Origin: Rhodocista pekingensis
GTDB taxonomy: Bacteria > Pseudomonadota > Alphaproteobacteria > Azospirillales > Azospirillaceae
NCBI RefSeq assembly: GCF_042665545.1
Contig: NZ_JBHTCM010000004.1
Location: 248,001-312,000, forward strand
DNA: 64,000 nt
Direction: 5' to 3'
This document shows, piece after piece, positions 32,817 to 41,842 of the stretch. Made by a program: the position numbers and the translations under genes. The stretch's first letter is position 1. Each line of letters opens with the position of its first letter. The notes beneath the pieces are model-generated. The model did not search any database and was not told the origin of the DNA. It worked only from the letters and a program-made list of their open reading frames with translations.

Positions 32817-33608
32817 ATGACGGATCACCCCGACCCGCTGCTGCTGCACCGTGACGGCCCCATCGCCCGGCTGGTGCTGAACCGACCCGACAAGCACAAC
32901 GCCATCACGCTGGAGATGTGGCGGGCGCTGCCCCGACTCGTGGCGGCGGTCGAGGCCGATCCCGACGTCAAGGCCGTCATCGTCTGCGGCGCCGGCGGGC
33001 GGGCTTTCTCCGCCGGGGCCGACATCTCGGAGTTCGCGGAGGTCTACGCCACCCCGGAAAGCTCGCGCGCCTACAACGAGGCGGTGCGGGCCGGATTCCA
33101 CGCCGTCGAGCGGCTGTCCCGGCCGGTCATCGCCAGCATCGGCGGCATCTGCGTCGGCGGCGGCTGCGGTCTGGCGCTGGCCTGCGACCTCCGCTTCGCC
33201 GCTGAGGGGTCCCGCTTCGGGATCACGCCGGCGAAGCTGGGGCTGGTCTACGGCTATGCCGACACCCGCCGGCTGGTAGAGACGGTGGGGCCGGCCCGGG
33301 CCAAGGACATCCTGTTCTCCGGCCGGCTGGTGGAGGCGGAGGAGGCGCTGCGCATCGGGCTGGTTGACCGCGTCGTGCCGCAGGACCGGCTGGAGGCGGA
33401 GACGCTGGCCTATGTCGCCGACTTGAGCGAGCGCTCGCAGTACACGATCCGCGCCAGCAAGCGGATGGTGCAGGATATCATGGACGGCTTCGATACGGAG
33501 ACGCCGGCCTCCCGCGCCCTGTTCGAGGCCGGCTTCGAGGGGCCGGACTTCCGGGAAGGCTACGGCGCCTTCGTCGCCAAGCGCCGCCCCCGCTTCACCT
33601 GGGGTTGA
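32817..33608 (+). CDS. Enoyl-CoA hydratase/isomerase (crotonase) family protein
   Basis: A 263-residue crotonase-fold protein. The CoA/oxyanion motifs are present: N-R-P-D-K-H-N-A-I near residue 22, A-F-S-A-G-A-D-I near 65, and V-G-G-G-C-G-L-A-L-A-C-D near 112. The two catalytic glutamates of classical hydratases are not: the first position is Gly in G-G-G-C-G, and the second is Ala in T-P-A-K-L-G. It may therefore be an isomerase, decarboxylase, thioesterase or other crotonase activity rather than a true hydratase. No beta-oxidation partner gene is adjacent. Confidence 0.88.
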   Translation: MTDHPDPLLLHRDGPIARLVLNRPDKHNAITLEMWRALPRLVAAVEADPDVKAVIVCGAGGRAFSAGADISEFAEVYATPESSRAYNEAVRAGFHAVERLSRPVIASIGGICVGGGCGLALACDLRFAAEGSRFGITPAKLGLVYGYADTRRLVETVGPARAKDILFSGRLVEAEEALRIGLVDRVVPQDRLEAETLAYVADLSERSQYTIRASKRMVQDIMDGFDTETPASRALFEAGFEGPDFREGYGAFVAKRRPRFTWG

Positions 33609-33718
33609 GGCAGCCGGGCGGCAGCCATCGTTCAGCTTGCGCCGCGCGGCGCGGGGCCGCAGACTGTTTCCGCCGGAACGATGGTGGCCGGAATGATGGC
33701 AGCGACGATGGAGCCGGC

Positions 33719-34549
33719 ATGAACTCCGACGTGCCCGGGACGGACGGGAGCTGGCTCTACTACGACAGCGACTATCCCGCACCGGAGGAGATCGGCGACG
33801 ACCCGGCACTGCGGGCCATGCTCGCGCGCCAGGGGGTGCTGCACGATACCGCCTTCTACCGGGCGCTGGCGGAACGCAGCCCGGGGCCGGTGCTGGAACT
33901 GGGCTGCGGCAGCGGTCGCATTACCCGGTCGCTTGCCGCGCACGCGCCGGTCACGGCGGTGGACATCGCCACGCCCATGCTGGACCGGCTGCACTCCCGC
34001 CTGGAGCGTGAGCCGGAGGCGGTGCGCGCGCGGGTCACGCCCGTGCAGGCCGACGTCGCCACCCTGGACCTGCCGCGCAAGGATCACGCCCTGGTGGTCT
34101 GGGCCTTCAACGGTCTGAACCTCGTTCCGGATGCGGGGCGGCAGCTCTCCGCCCTTGTCGCCGCGGTCCACCATCTCTCCCCCGGGGGGCGGCTGGCGCT
34201 GGACGTCGTCAACCCGTTGGTGATGCCCCTGAACGGGCAGGCGGTGCCGGAGGTCTCCTTCACCCGCATCCGCCGCGACACCGGCAATCCCTACAGCAAG
34301 ATCGCTCTGGTCGATCCGATGGATGCGGCACAGGTGCAGCGCATCCATGGCTGGTACGACGAGGTGCTGCCCGACGGCGCCGTGCGCCGGGTCCCCTACG
34401 GTTTCGACTGGCGGCTGGTCTTCCGCTTCGAGCTGGGCCTGCTGCTGTCGCTGGCAGGGTTGAGGCTGGAACTGGTCGCGGGCGGCTTCCGGGGCGAGCC
34501 GTTCGAGCCGCACAGCCCGAAGATCGTCATGGTGGCGGTCAAAGGTTGA
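33719..34549 (+). CDS. Class I SAM-dependent methyltransferase
   Basis: A 276-residue enzyme. ATG at 33719 has GGAG upstream. Motif I is V-L-E-L-G-C-G-S-G-R-I near residue 58; the acidic ribose-binding residue is in V-T-A-V-D-I-A; motif II-like V-V-W-A-F-N-G-L-N follows. This is the Rossmann-fold family using S-adenosylmethionine. The substrate is not predictable; the small-molecule branch is likely because no RNA-binding domain is present. It starts 110 bp after the crotonase gene. Confidence 0.85.
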   Translation: MNSDVPGTDGSWLYYDSDYPAPEEIGDDPALRAMLARQGVLHDTAFYRALAERSPGPVLELGCGSGRITRSLAAHAPVTAVDIATPMLDRLHSRLEREPEAVRARVTPVQADVATLDLPRKDHALVVWAFNGLNLVPDAGRQLSALVAAVHHLSPGGRLALDVVNPLVMPLNGQAVPEVSFTRIRRDTGNPYSKIALVDPMDAAQVQRIHGWYDEVLPDGAVRRVPYGFDWRLVFRFELGLLLSLAGLRLELVAGGFRGEPFEPHSPKIVMVAVKG

Positions 34550-34663
34550 GAAAGGCGGACGGATTACTGCCGTGCCCGGAAGATTCCCCGATCGCGCCCT
34601 GGATTCGCCGGCGCCGTCGGCTCAGCTTCGCAGCGGGTGTTTCCGTTCCACCGGAGTTCCGCC

Positions 34664-34861
34664 TTGAGAGTCCGTGCCGCCCTGTCGCTCGCCGCCCTGG
34701 CCCTTCTGACCGCCTGCGCCAGCCCCTGCGACCGCATCCGCGACGACCTGCGCCAGCTCAATGCCGACACCGTCCGCGATCCGGCCATGCTCACGGACGG
34801 GCGCTATCTCACGCGTTTCCAGGACCTGACGGCGCAGGGGATCGAGCATAGCTGCTTCTGA
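34664..34861 (+). CDS. Small lipoprotein (65 aa)
   Basis: Starts with TTG at 34664, preceded by GGAG seven bases upstream. The signal sequence ends in a lipobox L-L-T-A-C, predicting a lipid-anchored mature protein of about 45 residues with two further Cys (P-C-D-R and the final H-S-C-F) that could form a disulfide. It contains D-D-L-R-Q-L-N and G-R-Y-L-T-R-F. No family recognised; small conserved lipoproteins of this type occur in related bacteria by my impression only. Confidence 0.6.
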   Translation: MRVRAALSLAALALLTACASPCDRIRDDLRQLNADTVRDPAMLTDGRYLTRFQDLTAQGIEHSCF

Positions 34862-35022
34862 TCCGGCCGCCTTCTGGAGCCGCATCTCATCCGCGGCGGT
34901 CGCGTCCGGACGGGGTGGGCCGACCGGTTCGGATGAGCATGCCCGACCCGAACCGCGGTTGCATTGTACCGCGGCCGCGGTGACTCTGTCCGACGCCTTC
35001 CGCGCCGTTCCGGACCCAGCCC

Positions 35023-36204
35023 TTGAGCGAGCCAGCTTCCGCCTCCCGCCCGTCATCCTTCCAGGACTGGCTGCTGCATGCCGGCACCGACCCCTGCGAT
35101 CTGGACACGCTGCTGCCCCGGATCTGCGCCCGGCTGTGCGAACTGGGCCTGCCGCTGGACCGCGTCTCCCTGAACCTGGAGATGCTGCATCCCGAGGTCG
35201 GGGGGCATGGGCGCGTCTGGCTCAGCGAGGGCGGCGGTCGGGTCAGCCTGTACCACGCCCCGCGGGGACTGGAGGTGAGCGAGGACTATCTCGCCAGCCC
35301 CGTGCGCGTCGTGGACGAGACGGACCGCCCGTTCCGGCAGCATCTGGAGGCGGGAGACGCCGGCATGCCGCTGCTGCGGCGCCTGCGCGGGGAAGGCTTC
35401 ACCGATTACGTCATCGCGCCTTTCCCGTTCCAGGACCGGGAGCGGACGGCCGCCATGTCCTTTGCCACCACCCGGCCGGGCGGTTTCAGTCCGGCCGATC
35501 TGGCCGATCTGGAGGCGGTCGTGCGGATGCTCTGCCCCCATGTCGAGGCGCGCGTGGTGGCGGAGATCGCCCGCGACCTGATGACCACCTATCTCGGCCG
35601 CGGCCCCGGCGAGCGGGTGTTCCGCGGCCAGATCCGGCGGGGTGACTGTACCAGCATCTTCGCCGCCATCTGCTTCTGCGATCTCCGCGGCTTCACCGCC
35701 TTCACCCACGAGAACGTCTCCGACAGGGTGATCCAGCGCCTGAACTGCTGGTTCGACCTGGCCGTGGAGGCGGTCGAGGGGCAGGGCGGCGAGGTGCTGA
35801 AATTCATGGGCGACGGGCTTCTGGCCATCTTCCCGGCGGAGGAGCTGAACCCGCGGGAGGCCTGCCACCGGGCGCTGGAGGCGGCGGACCGGCTGTCGCG
35901 CGGGGTGGAAGGGTTCAACGCCGCCCCGCCCGACGGCATGCCCCCGCTCGATTACGGCCTGTCGCTGCATCTCGGCTATGTCGCCTTCGGCAACATCGGC
36001 GGCCCGCGGCGGCTGGACTTCACGGTGGTGGGGCCGGCGGTCAACCTCGCCAGCCGCCTGCTGGACGTGGCGAAAGGGGTGGAGCGTCGGGTCGTCGTCT
36101 CCGCCGAGTTCGCCGGCTGCTCCGGCCGCAACGACCTGCACGATCTGGGCAGCCACCCCGTGCGCGGGCTCAGCCGGCCGGCCACGGTGTACGGGCTGCC
36201 ATGA
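35023..36204 (+). CDS. Class III adenylate/guanylate cyclase with N-terminal sensor region
   Basis: A 393-residue soluble cyclase. The TTG at 35023 is the best start. Residues 1-190 form a GAF-like sensory region; the cyclase domain runs from about residue 212. The first metal-binding Asp is in C-F-C-D-L-R-G-F-T, the second in K-F-M-G-D-G-L-L-A-I-F, and the late block has L-D-F-T-V-V-G-P-A-V-N-L-A-S-R with Asn and Arg transition-state residues. The Lys and Asp pair suggests ATP rather than GTP. The input signal is unknown. Confidence 0.87.
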   Translation: MSEPASASRPSSFQDWLLHAGTDPCDLDTLLPRICARLCELGLPLDRVSLNLEMLHPEVGGHGRVWLSEGGGRVSLYHAPRGLEVSEDYLASPVRVVDETDRPFRQHLEAGDAGMPLLRRLRGEGFTDYVIAPFPFQDRERTAAMSFATTRPGGFSPADLADLEAVVRMLCPHVEARVVAEIARDLMTTYLGRGPGERVFRGQIRRGDCTSIFAAICFCDLRGFTAFTHENVSDRVIQRLNCWFDLAVEAVEGQGGEVLKFMGDGLLAIFPAEELNPREACHRALEAADRLSRGVEGFNAAPPDGMPPLDYGLSLHLGYVAFGNIGGPRRLDFTVVGPAVNLASRLLDVAKGVERRVVVSAEFAGCSGRNDLHDLGSHPVRGLSRPATVYGLP

Positions 36205-36280
36205 CCGCCGTGGGGCCGCCGGAGTTGGCGTCGCCGCCCCCGCGTGCTATCGGTCGCCGCCCCTTCGACCCGAGCCGTCC

Positions 36281-37636
36281 ATGACCGTCGCCGTCCGCTT
36301 CGCCCCCAGCCCGACCGGGCTCCTGCACATCGGGAACCTGCGCGCCGCCCTGACCAACTGGCTGTTCGCGCGCAAGGCCGGGGGCAGTTTCCTCTACCGT
36401 CTGGACGACACCGACGAGGAACGCTCCACGCCCGCCTTCGCCGCCGCCATCGAGGAGGACCTGCGCTGGCTCGGCCTGGACTGGGACCGCTTCGCGCGGG
36501 AGAGCGACCGCTACGGCCGCTACGATGCGGCGGTAGCGGCCCTGAAGCGGGCGGGCCGGCTCTATCCCTGCTATGAGACGGCGGAGGAACTGGCGCTGAA
36601 GCGCGCGGCCCTGCTGTCCCAGGGGCGCCCGCCGATCTACGACCGCGCCGCCCTGAAGCTTGGCGACGCCGACCGCGCCCGGCTGGAGGCGGAGGGCCGC
36701 CGGCCGCACTGGCGCTTCCGGCTGGAGCCCGGGGAGATCGTCTGGGACGACCTGATCCAGGGGCACAAGAGCTTCCAGGCCGCCGACCTGTCCGACCCGG
36801 TGCTGATCCGGGAGGACGGCCGGCCGCTCTACACCCTGACCTCCGTCGTGGACGATCTGGACTTCGCCATCACCCACATCATCCGCGGCGAGGACCATGT
36901 CACCAACACGGCCGTGCAGGTCCAGCTCTTCCAGGCGCTGGCCGCGGCGGAAGGGCAGGGCGGCGTGCCGGTCTTCGCCCACTTCCCCCTGATCGCCGGG
37001 GCGGAGGGCGAGGGGCTGTCGAAGCGGCTGGGCTCCTTCAGCCTGCGCTCGCTGCGGGAGCAGGGGGTGGAGCCGCTGGCGCTCTGCTCCTACATGGCGA
37101 AGCTCGGCACCTCCGACGCCATCGAGGCGCGGCTCTCGCTGGCCGAGCTGGCGGCGGAGTTCGACCTCGCCAGGATGGGCCGCGGCACCCCCCGCTTCGA
37201 TCCGGACGAGCTGGCCCGGCTGAACGCGCAGGTGCTGCACGCCCAGCCCTTCGCGGCGGTGCGGGAGCGGCTGCGGGCGCTGGGCCTGGACGGCGCCGAC
37301 GAGGCGTTCTGGCAGGCCGTGCGGCCGAACCTGACCCGGCTGGCCGATGCCCTGGAGTGGTGGCAGGTCGCGCACGCGCCGCTGACCCCGGTGATCGCGG
37401 ACGCCGCCTTCGTGGCCGCCGCGGCGGAGCTGCTGCCGCCGGAGCCGTGGGGGCCGGAGACCTGGGGCGGCTGGACCGCCGCCGTCAAGGAGCGCACCGG
37501 GGCGAAGGGAAAGGCGCTGTTCCTGCCGCTGCGGCTGGCGCTGACCGCGCGCGAGCATGGACCGGAGCTGAAAACGCTGTTACCACTCATCGGCCGGGAG
37601 CGGGCGCTGAAGCGCCTGTCCGGCCGGACCGCCTGA
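36281..37636 (+). CDS. gltX: Glutamyl-tRNA synthetase
   Basis: A 451-residue class I aminoacyl-tRNA synthetase that charges tRNA-Glu (and tRNA-Gln if non-discriminating). The ATP-binding HIGH signature is P-T-G-L-L-H-I-G-N-L-R at residues about 10-20; the KMSKS equivalent is G-L-S-K-R-L-G-S near 250; R-L-D-D-T-D and I-R-G-E-D-H are typical. Alphaproteobacteria often carry two gltX genes; which one this is cannot be decided here. cysS follows 178 bp downstream. Confidence 0.95.
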   Translation: MTVAVRFAPSPTGLLHIGNLRAALTNWLFARKAGGSFLYRLDDTDEERSTPAFAAAIEEDLRWLGLDWDRFARESDRYGRYDAAVAALKRAGRLYPCYETAEELALKRAALLSQGRPPIYDRAALKLGDADRARLEAEGRRPHWRFRLEPGEIVWDDLIQGHKSFQAADLSDPVLIREDGRPLYTLTSVVDDLDFAITHIIRGEDHVTNTAVQVQLFQALAAAEGQGGVPVFAHFPLIAGAEGEGLSKRLGSFSLRSLREQGVEPLALCSYMAKLGTSDAIEARLSLAELAAEFDLARMGRGTPRFDPDELARLNAQVLHAQPFAAVRERLRALGLDGADEAFWQAVRPNLTRLADALEWWQVAHAPLTPVIADAAFVAAAAELLPPEPWGPETWGGWTAAVKERTGAKGKALFLPLRLALTAREHGPELKTLLPLIGRERALKRLSGRTA

Positions 37637-37814
37637 GGGCGGTTCCTCCCTCTTCCATCGGCAGCCGACCACGATGACCGTCTTCACGCCAGCAGATCCG
37701 GCCGCGACCCGCGCGGCCCGTTCCGGGGAGGACCGGGGGCGCGGCCCCTGTTGTCGTCCGCACGGCTGAGCCTTTTCCCCTTCACCAGGCCCGCGACGTC
37801 CGGAATTCCCTGCC

Positions 37815-39185
37815 ATGGCGCTGACGCTCTACAACACGCTGACCCGGTCCGAGGAAGCGTTCACCCCGATCGACCCGTCGAACGTCCGTCTCTATGTCTG
37901 CGGCCCGACGGTCTATGATTATGCCCATGTCGGCAACGCCCGCACCTTCAGCGCCTTCGACCTGCTGGCCCGGCTGCTGAAGCACCTCTATCCGCGCGTC
38001 ACCTACGCGCGGAACATCACCGACGTGGACGACAAGATCATCGACCGCTCGCACCGCTCGGGCGAGCCGATCGACGGCGTCACCGCCCGGACCACGGCCC
38101 AGTTCCATGCCGACATGGACGCGCTGGGCCTGCTGCGCCCGGACATCGAGCCGCGGGCGACGACGCACATCCCGCAGATGATCGCCATGATCGGGCGGCT
38201 GGTGGAGCAGGGCTTCGCCTATGCGGCTGAGGGGCATGTGCTGTTCCATGTGCCGGCCATGCCCGACTACGGCCGGCTGTCCCGCCGCAGCCAGGACGAG
38301 CTGATCGCCGGCGCGCGGGTGGAGGTGGCGCCCTACAAGCGCAGCCCGGCGGATTTCGTGCTGTGGAAGCCGGCGAAGCCGGGCGAGCCCGGTTGGGACA
38401 GCCCCTGGGGCACCGGCCGGCCGGGCTGGCACATCGAATGCAGCGCCATGACGGCCGCGCATCTGGGCGAGGTGTTCGACATCCACGGCGGCGGGCTGGA
38501 CCTGATCTTCCCGCACCATGAGAACGAGATCGCGCAGAGCCGCTGCGCCCACGGCACGGCCGTGATGGCGAATGTCTGGATGCATTCCGGCTTCCTGACC
38601 ATCGCCGGCGACAAGATGTCGAAGTCGCTGGGCAACTTCTACACGGTGCGCGAGCTGCTGGACGAGTTCCCCGGCGAGGCGATCCGGCTGGCGCTCCTGT
38701 CCGCCCACTACCGCCAGCCGCTGGACTTCACCAAGGAGAAGATCGCCCAGGCGAAGCAGGCCCTGGACCGCTGGTACGGCGTGCTGCGCGGGCTGGGGGA
38801 GGTGCCGGACGCCGAGGTGCCGGTCGAGGTGCTTTCGGCGCTGGAGGACGACCTGAACACGCCCCTGGCGATCAGCCACCTGCACGAGCTGGCGACCGCT
38901 TTCCACAAGGCAGATGCGGCAGCGCGGCCCGGGCTGGCGGGGCGGCTGAAGGCCGCGGCGGGGCTGCTCGGCTTCCTGCGCCAGGACCCCGACGCCTGGT
39001 TCCGCGGCACGCCCAAGGGGGCCGGCGGACTGGACGAGGCGGCGATCGAGGCGGCCATCCAGGCCCGCAAGGATGCGCGCAAGGCGAAGGATTTCGCCGA
39101 GGCCGACCGCATCCGGGCGACGCTGCTGGAGCAGGGCATCGTGCTGGAGGACGGCCCCCAGGGCACGAGCTGGAAGCGGGCCTGA
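37815..39185 (+). CDS. cysS: Cysteinyl-tRNA synthetase
   Basis: A 456-residue class I synthetase. It has the zinc Cys in L-Y-V-C-G-P-T-V-Y-D, the HIGH variant H-V-G-N, W-H-I-E-C-S-A and H-H-E-N-E-I-A-Q zinc/substrate motifs, and canonical K-M-S-K-S-L-G-N-F. Length and order match E. coli CysS. The 178-bp gap upstream contains no T-box or tRNA that I can recognise. Confidence 0.97.
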   Translation: MALTLYNTLTRSEEAFTPIDPSNVRLYVCGPTVYDYAHVGNARTFSAFDLLARLLKHLYPRVTYARNITDVDDKIIDRSHRSGEPIDGVTARTTAQFHADMDALGLLRPDIEPRATTHIPQMIAMIGRLVEQGFAYAAEGHVLFHVPAMPDYGRLSRRSQDELIAGARVEVAPYKRSPADFVLWKPAKPGEPGWDSPWGTGRPGWHIECSAMTAAHLGEVFDIHGGGLDLIFPHHENEIAQSRCAHGTAVMANVWMHSGFLTIAGDKMSKSLGNFYTVRELLDEFPGEAIRLALLSAHYRQPLDFTKEKIAQAKQALDRWYGVLRGLGEVPDAEVPVEVLSALEDDLNTPLAISHLHELATAFHKADAAARPGLAGRLKAAAGLLGFLRQDPDAWFRGTPKGAGGLDEAAIEAAIQARKDARKAKDFAEADRIRATLLEQGIVLEDGPQGTSWKRA

Positions 39186-39281
39186 CCTTCCGCGTCTCCC
39201 GGGACCGGGCGGCACAAGCCCGTTGATCCCGGGAGACGCTTCCGGCATTCTCGCAATTCCGTTGCGCCTGGATTGCCGGTA

Positions 39282-40925
39282 ATGAACGAAACGAACCGCG
39301 TCTATCTCTATGACACGACGCTGCGCGACGGCGCGCAGACGTCCGGGGTGGATTTCGGCGTCGCGGACAAGATCGCCATCGCGCGCGAGCTGGATGCGCT
39401 GGGCATCGACTATGTGGAGGGCGGCTGGCCCGGCGCGAACCCGACGGACGACGCTTTCTTTGCCGATCCCCCGGCGCTTTCCCGCGCCACCTTCACCGCC
39501 TTCGGCATGACCCGCCGGCCGGGCCGCAGCGCCGCCAACGACGGCGGGTTGGCGGCGCTGCTGAACAGCGGGGCGCCGGCCGTCTGCATCGTCGGCAAGA
39601 GCTGGGACTTCCATGTGGACGTGGCCCTGGGCATCCCGCGGGCGGAGAATCTGGAGCTGATCCACGACAGCGTCGCCGCCATCGTCGCCCGCGGGCGGGA
39701 GGCGCTGTTCGACGCGGAGCACTTCTTCGACGGCTACAAGCGCAACCCGGACTTCGCGCTCGCCTGTGCCCGCGCCGCGCATGAGGCCGGCGCACGCTGG
39801 ATCGTGCTGTGCGACACCAATGGCGGCACCCTGCCGCACGAGGTCGAGCGCATCGTCGCGGAGGTCGCCCGCAGCATTCCCGGCGGGCGGCTGGGCATCC
39901 ACTGCCACAACGACACGGAGAACGCGGTCGCCAACAGTCTGGCGGCGGTCCGCGCCGGGGCGCGCATGATCCAGGGCACGCTGAACGGGCTGGGGGAGCG
40001 CTGCGGCAACGCCAACCTCGTTTCCCTGCTGCCGACGCTGATGCTGAAGCTGGGCTATGAGACCGGGGTGGCGCGGGCGGACCTGAAGCGGCTGGTCCAT
40101 GTCAGCCGCATGCTGGACGAACGCCTGAACCGCGCCCCCAACCGCCATGCGCCCTATGTCGGGGAATCCGCCTTCGCCCACAAGGGCGGGCTGCACGTCT
40201 CGGCCGTGGAGAAGGACCCGGCCTGCTACGAGCACATCGACCCCGGCCTCGTGGGCAACCGCCGGCACATCCTGGTCTCCGACCAGGCGGGACGGTCCAA
40301 CGTGCTGGCCCGGCTGCGCGAGGTCGGGCTGGAGGTCGATCCCGGCGACAGCCGCATCGGCCAGCTCGTCGAGGCGGTGAAGCGGCGGGAGTACGAGGGC
40401 TACGCCTATGACGGGGCGGAGGCCAGCTTCGAGCTGCTGGCCCGGCGCGCCCTGGGGCAGGTGCCGGACTATTTCCGGCTGGTCAGCTTCCGGGTGCTGG
40501 ACGAACGGCGCTGGAACGCCCGCAACGAACTGGTGACCCTGTCCGAGGCGACGGTGAAGGTGGAGGTGCCGCCCTTCGCCCAGGTCGGGACCGTGCCCGG
40601 CCAGCCGGTCATGACGGTGGCCGAGGGCAACGGCCCGGTGAACGCGCTGGATCAGGCCCTGCGCAAGGCGTTGCGCGACGTCTACCCGCAGCTCGAAGGC
40701 ATGCGGCTGGTGGATTACAAGGTCCGTATCCTGACCCCGAATGACGGCACCAAGGCCGTGACCCGCGTGATGATCGAGACGCAGGACCGGACCGGCGACC
40801 GCTGGTCCACGGTCGGCGTCTCCGCCAATATCATCGACGCCTCCTTCAATGCCCTGTTCGACAGCATCACCTATTGCCTTTACCGCTCGGGCGCGGGTAG
40901 GGAGGCGCACGCCCCCGCGGCGTGA
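39282..40925 (+). CDS. cimA: Citramalate synthase
   Basis: A 547-residue member of the isopropylmalate/citramalate synthase family. The TIM-barrel N-terminus starts Y-D-T-T-L-R-D-G-A-Q, with metal-binding His pair in G-I-H-C-H-N-D and G-L-G-E-R-C-G-N-A-N. The C-terminal third is a LeuA-type allosteric domain. The V-E-G-G-W-P-G-A-N-P sequence and the length favour CimA over LeuA. It condenses pyruvate and acetyl-CoA to citramalate for threonine-independent isoleucine synthesis. ATG at 39282 has a weak ribosome-binding site. trmJ follows after 27 bp. Confidence 0.9.
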   Translation: MNETNRVYLYDTTLRDGAQTSGVDFGVADKIAIARELDALGIDYVEGGWPGANPTDDAFFADPPALSRATFTAFGMTRRPGRSAANDGGLAALLNSGAPAVCIVGKSWDFHVDVALGIPRAENLELIHDSVAAIVARGREALFDAEHFFDGYKRNPDFALACARAAHEAGARWIVLCDTNGGTLPHEVERIVAEVARSIPGGRLGIHCHNDTENAVANSLAAVRAGARMIQGTLNGLGERCGNANLVSLLPTLMLKLGYETGVARADLKRLVHVSRMLDERLNRAPNRHAPYVGESAFAHKGGLHVSAVEKDPACYEHIDPGLVGNRRHILVSDQAGRSNVLARLREVGLEVDPGDSRIGQLVEAVKRREYEGYAYDGAEASFELLARRALGQVPDYFRLVSFRVLDERRWNARNELVTLSEATVKVEVPPFAQVGTVPGQPVMTVAEGNGPVNALDQALRKALRDVYPQLEGMRLVDYKVRILTPNDGTKAVTRVMIETQDRTGDRWSTVGVSANIIDASFNALFDSITYCLYRSGAGREAHAPAA

Positions 40926-40952
40926 GGCTCCCACCACGGTCCCCGGAACAGA

Positions 40953-41753
40953 ATGAGCAGCGGCACCAACCGTCCGGAACTGGCCAAGTCCCAGGCCGCC
41001 TTGAACGCCCAGGGCGGTCCCGTCGTGATCCTGGTCGAACCCCAGATGGGGGAGAACATCGGCGCCTGCGCCCGCGCCATGCTGAACTGCGGGCTGACGG
41101 AGCTGCGCCTCGTCAACCCGCGCGACGGCTGGCCGAACGAGAAGGCGGTTTCCGCCTCGGCCGGCGCGACGGAGGTGCTGGACCGCGCGCAGGTCTTTAC
41201 CGGCACGCGCGAAGCCATCGCCGACCTGCACAAGGTCTATGCGACGGCGGCGCGGGTGCGCGACATGGTGAAGGATATCGTCACCCCGCGCCGCGCCGCC
41301 CGCGACCTGCACGCCCATGTCGCTGCCGGGCGCCGGGTCGGCATCCTGTTCGGGCCGGAGCGCACGGGCCTCGTCAACGACGACATCGTGCTGTCGGACA
41401 CGATGATCTCCGTGCCGCTGAATCCCGGTTTCTCCTCGCTCAACCTCGCCCAGGCCGTGCTGCTGGTGGCCTACGAGTGGTGGATGGAGGCCGCCCAGGC
41501 GGAGGAGTTCTACACCCACACCGGCCAGAGCCCCCCGGCGACGAAGGAAGAACTGCACAACCTGTTCGACCATCTGGAGGGGGAACTGGACCAGACCGGC
41601 TTCTACACCCATCCGGACAAGAAGCCCTCGATGGTCCGCAACGTGCGCAACACGTTGCAGCGCGCCCACATGACCGAGCAGGAAGTCCGCACCTTCCACG
41701 GCATCATCGCCGCCCTGGTGGGGCGCAAGAAACAGCGCGCGCGGACCGAGTAG
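40953..41753 (+). CDS. trmJ: tRNA (cytidine/uridine-2'-O-)-methyltransferase TrmJ
   Basis: A 266-residue SPOUT-fold enzyme that methylates the ribose at tRNA position 32. Motifs: V-E-P-Q-M-G-E-N-I-G-A-C-A-R-A near residue 30, I-L-F-G-P-E-R-T-G-L near 130, and the knotted SAM site V-P-L-N-P-G-F-S-S-L-N-L-A-Q-A. The C-terminal helical extension is usual in alphaproteobacterial TrmJ. It probably shares a transcript with cimA. Confidence 0.93.
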   Translation: MSSGTNRPELAKSQAALNAQGGPVVILVEPQMGENIGACARAMLNCGLTELRLVNPRDGWPNEKAVSASAGATEVLDRAQVFTGTREAIADLHKVYATAARVRDMVKDIVTPRRAARDLHAHVAAGRRVGILFGPERTGLVNDDIVLSDTMISVPLNPGFSSLNLAQAVLLVAYEWWMEAAQAEEFYTHTGQSPPATKEELHNLFDHLEGELDQTGFYTHPDKKPSMVRNVRNTLQRAHMTEQEVRTFHGIIAALVGRKKQRARTE

Positions 41754-41842
41754 ACCTGTCCGAAGGAGTGCCCCGGAGTTGCCACGGGGCGGCGGCGGTG
41801 TCACCCTGTAGGCCGGATCAGAACCGACCGCGGGGCAAAGCC

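Noticed and set aside
37637..37814. T-box or tRNA gene between gltX and cysS
   Set aside because: No cloverleaf, no T-box consensus and no terminator/antiterminator pair could be built.
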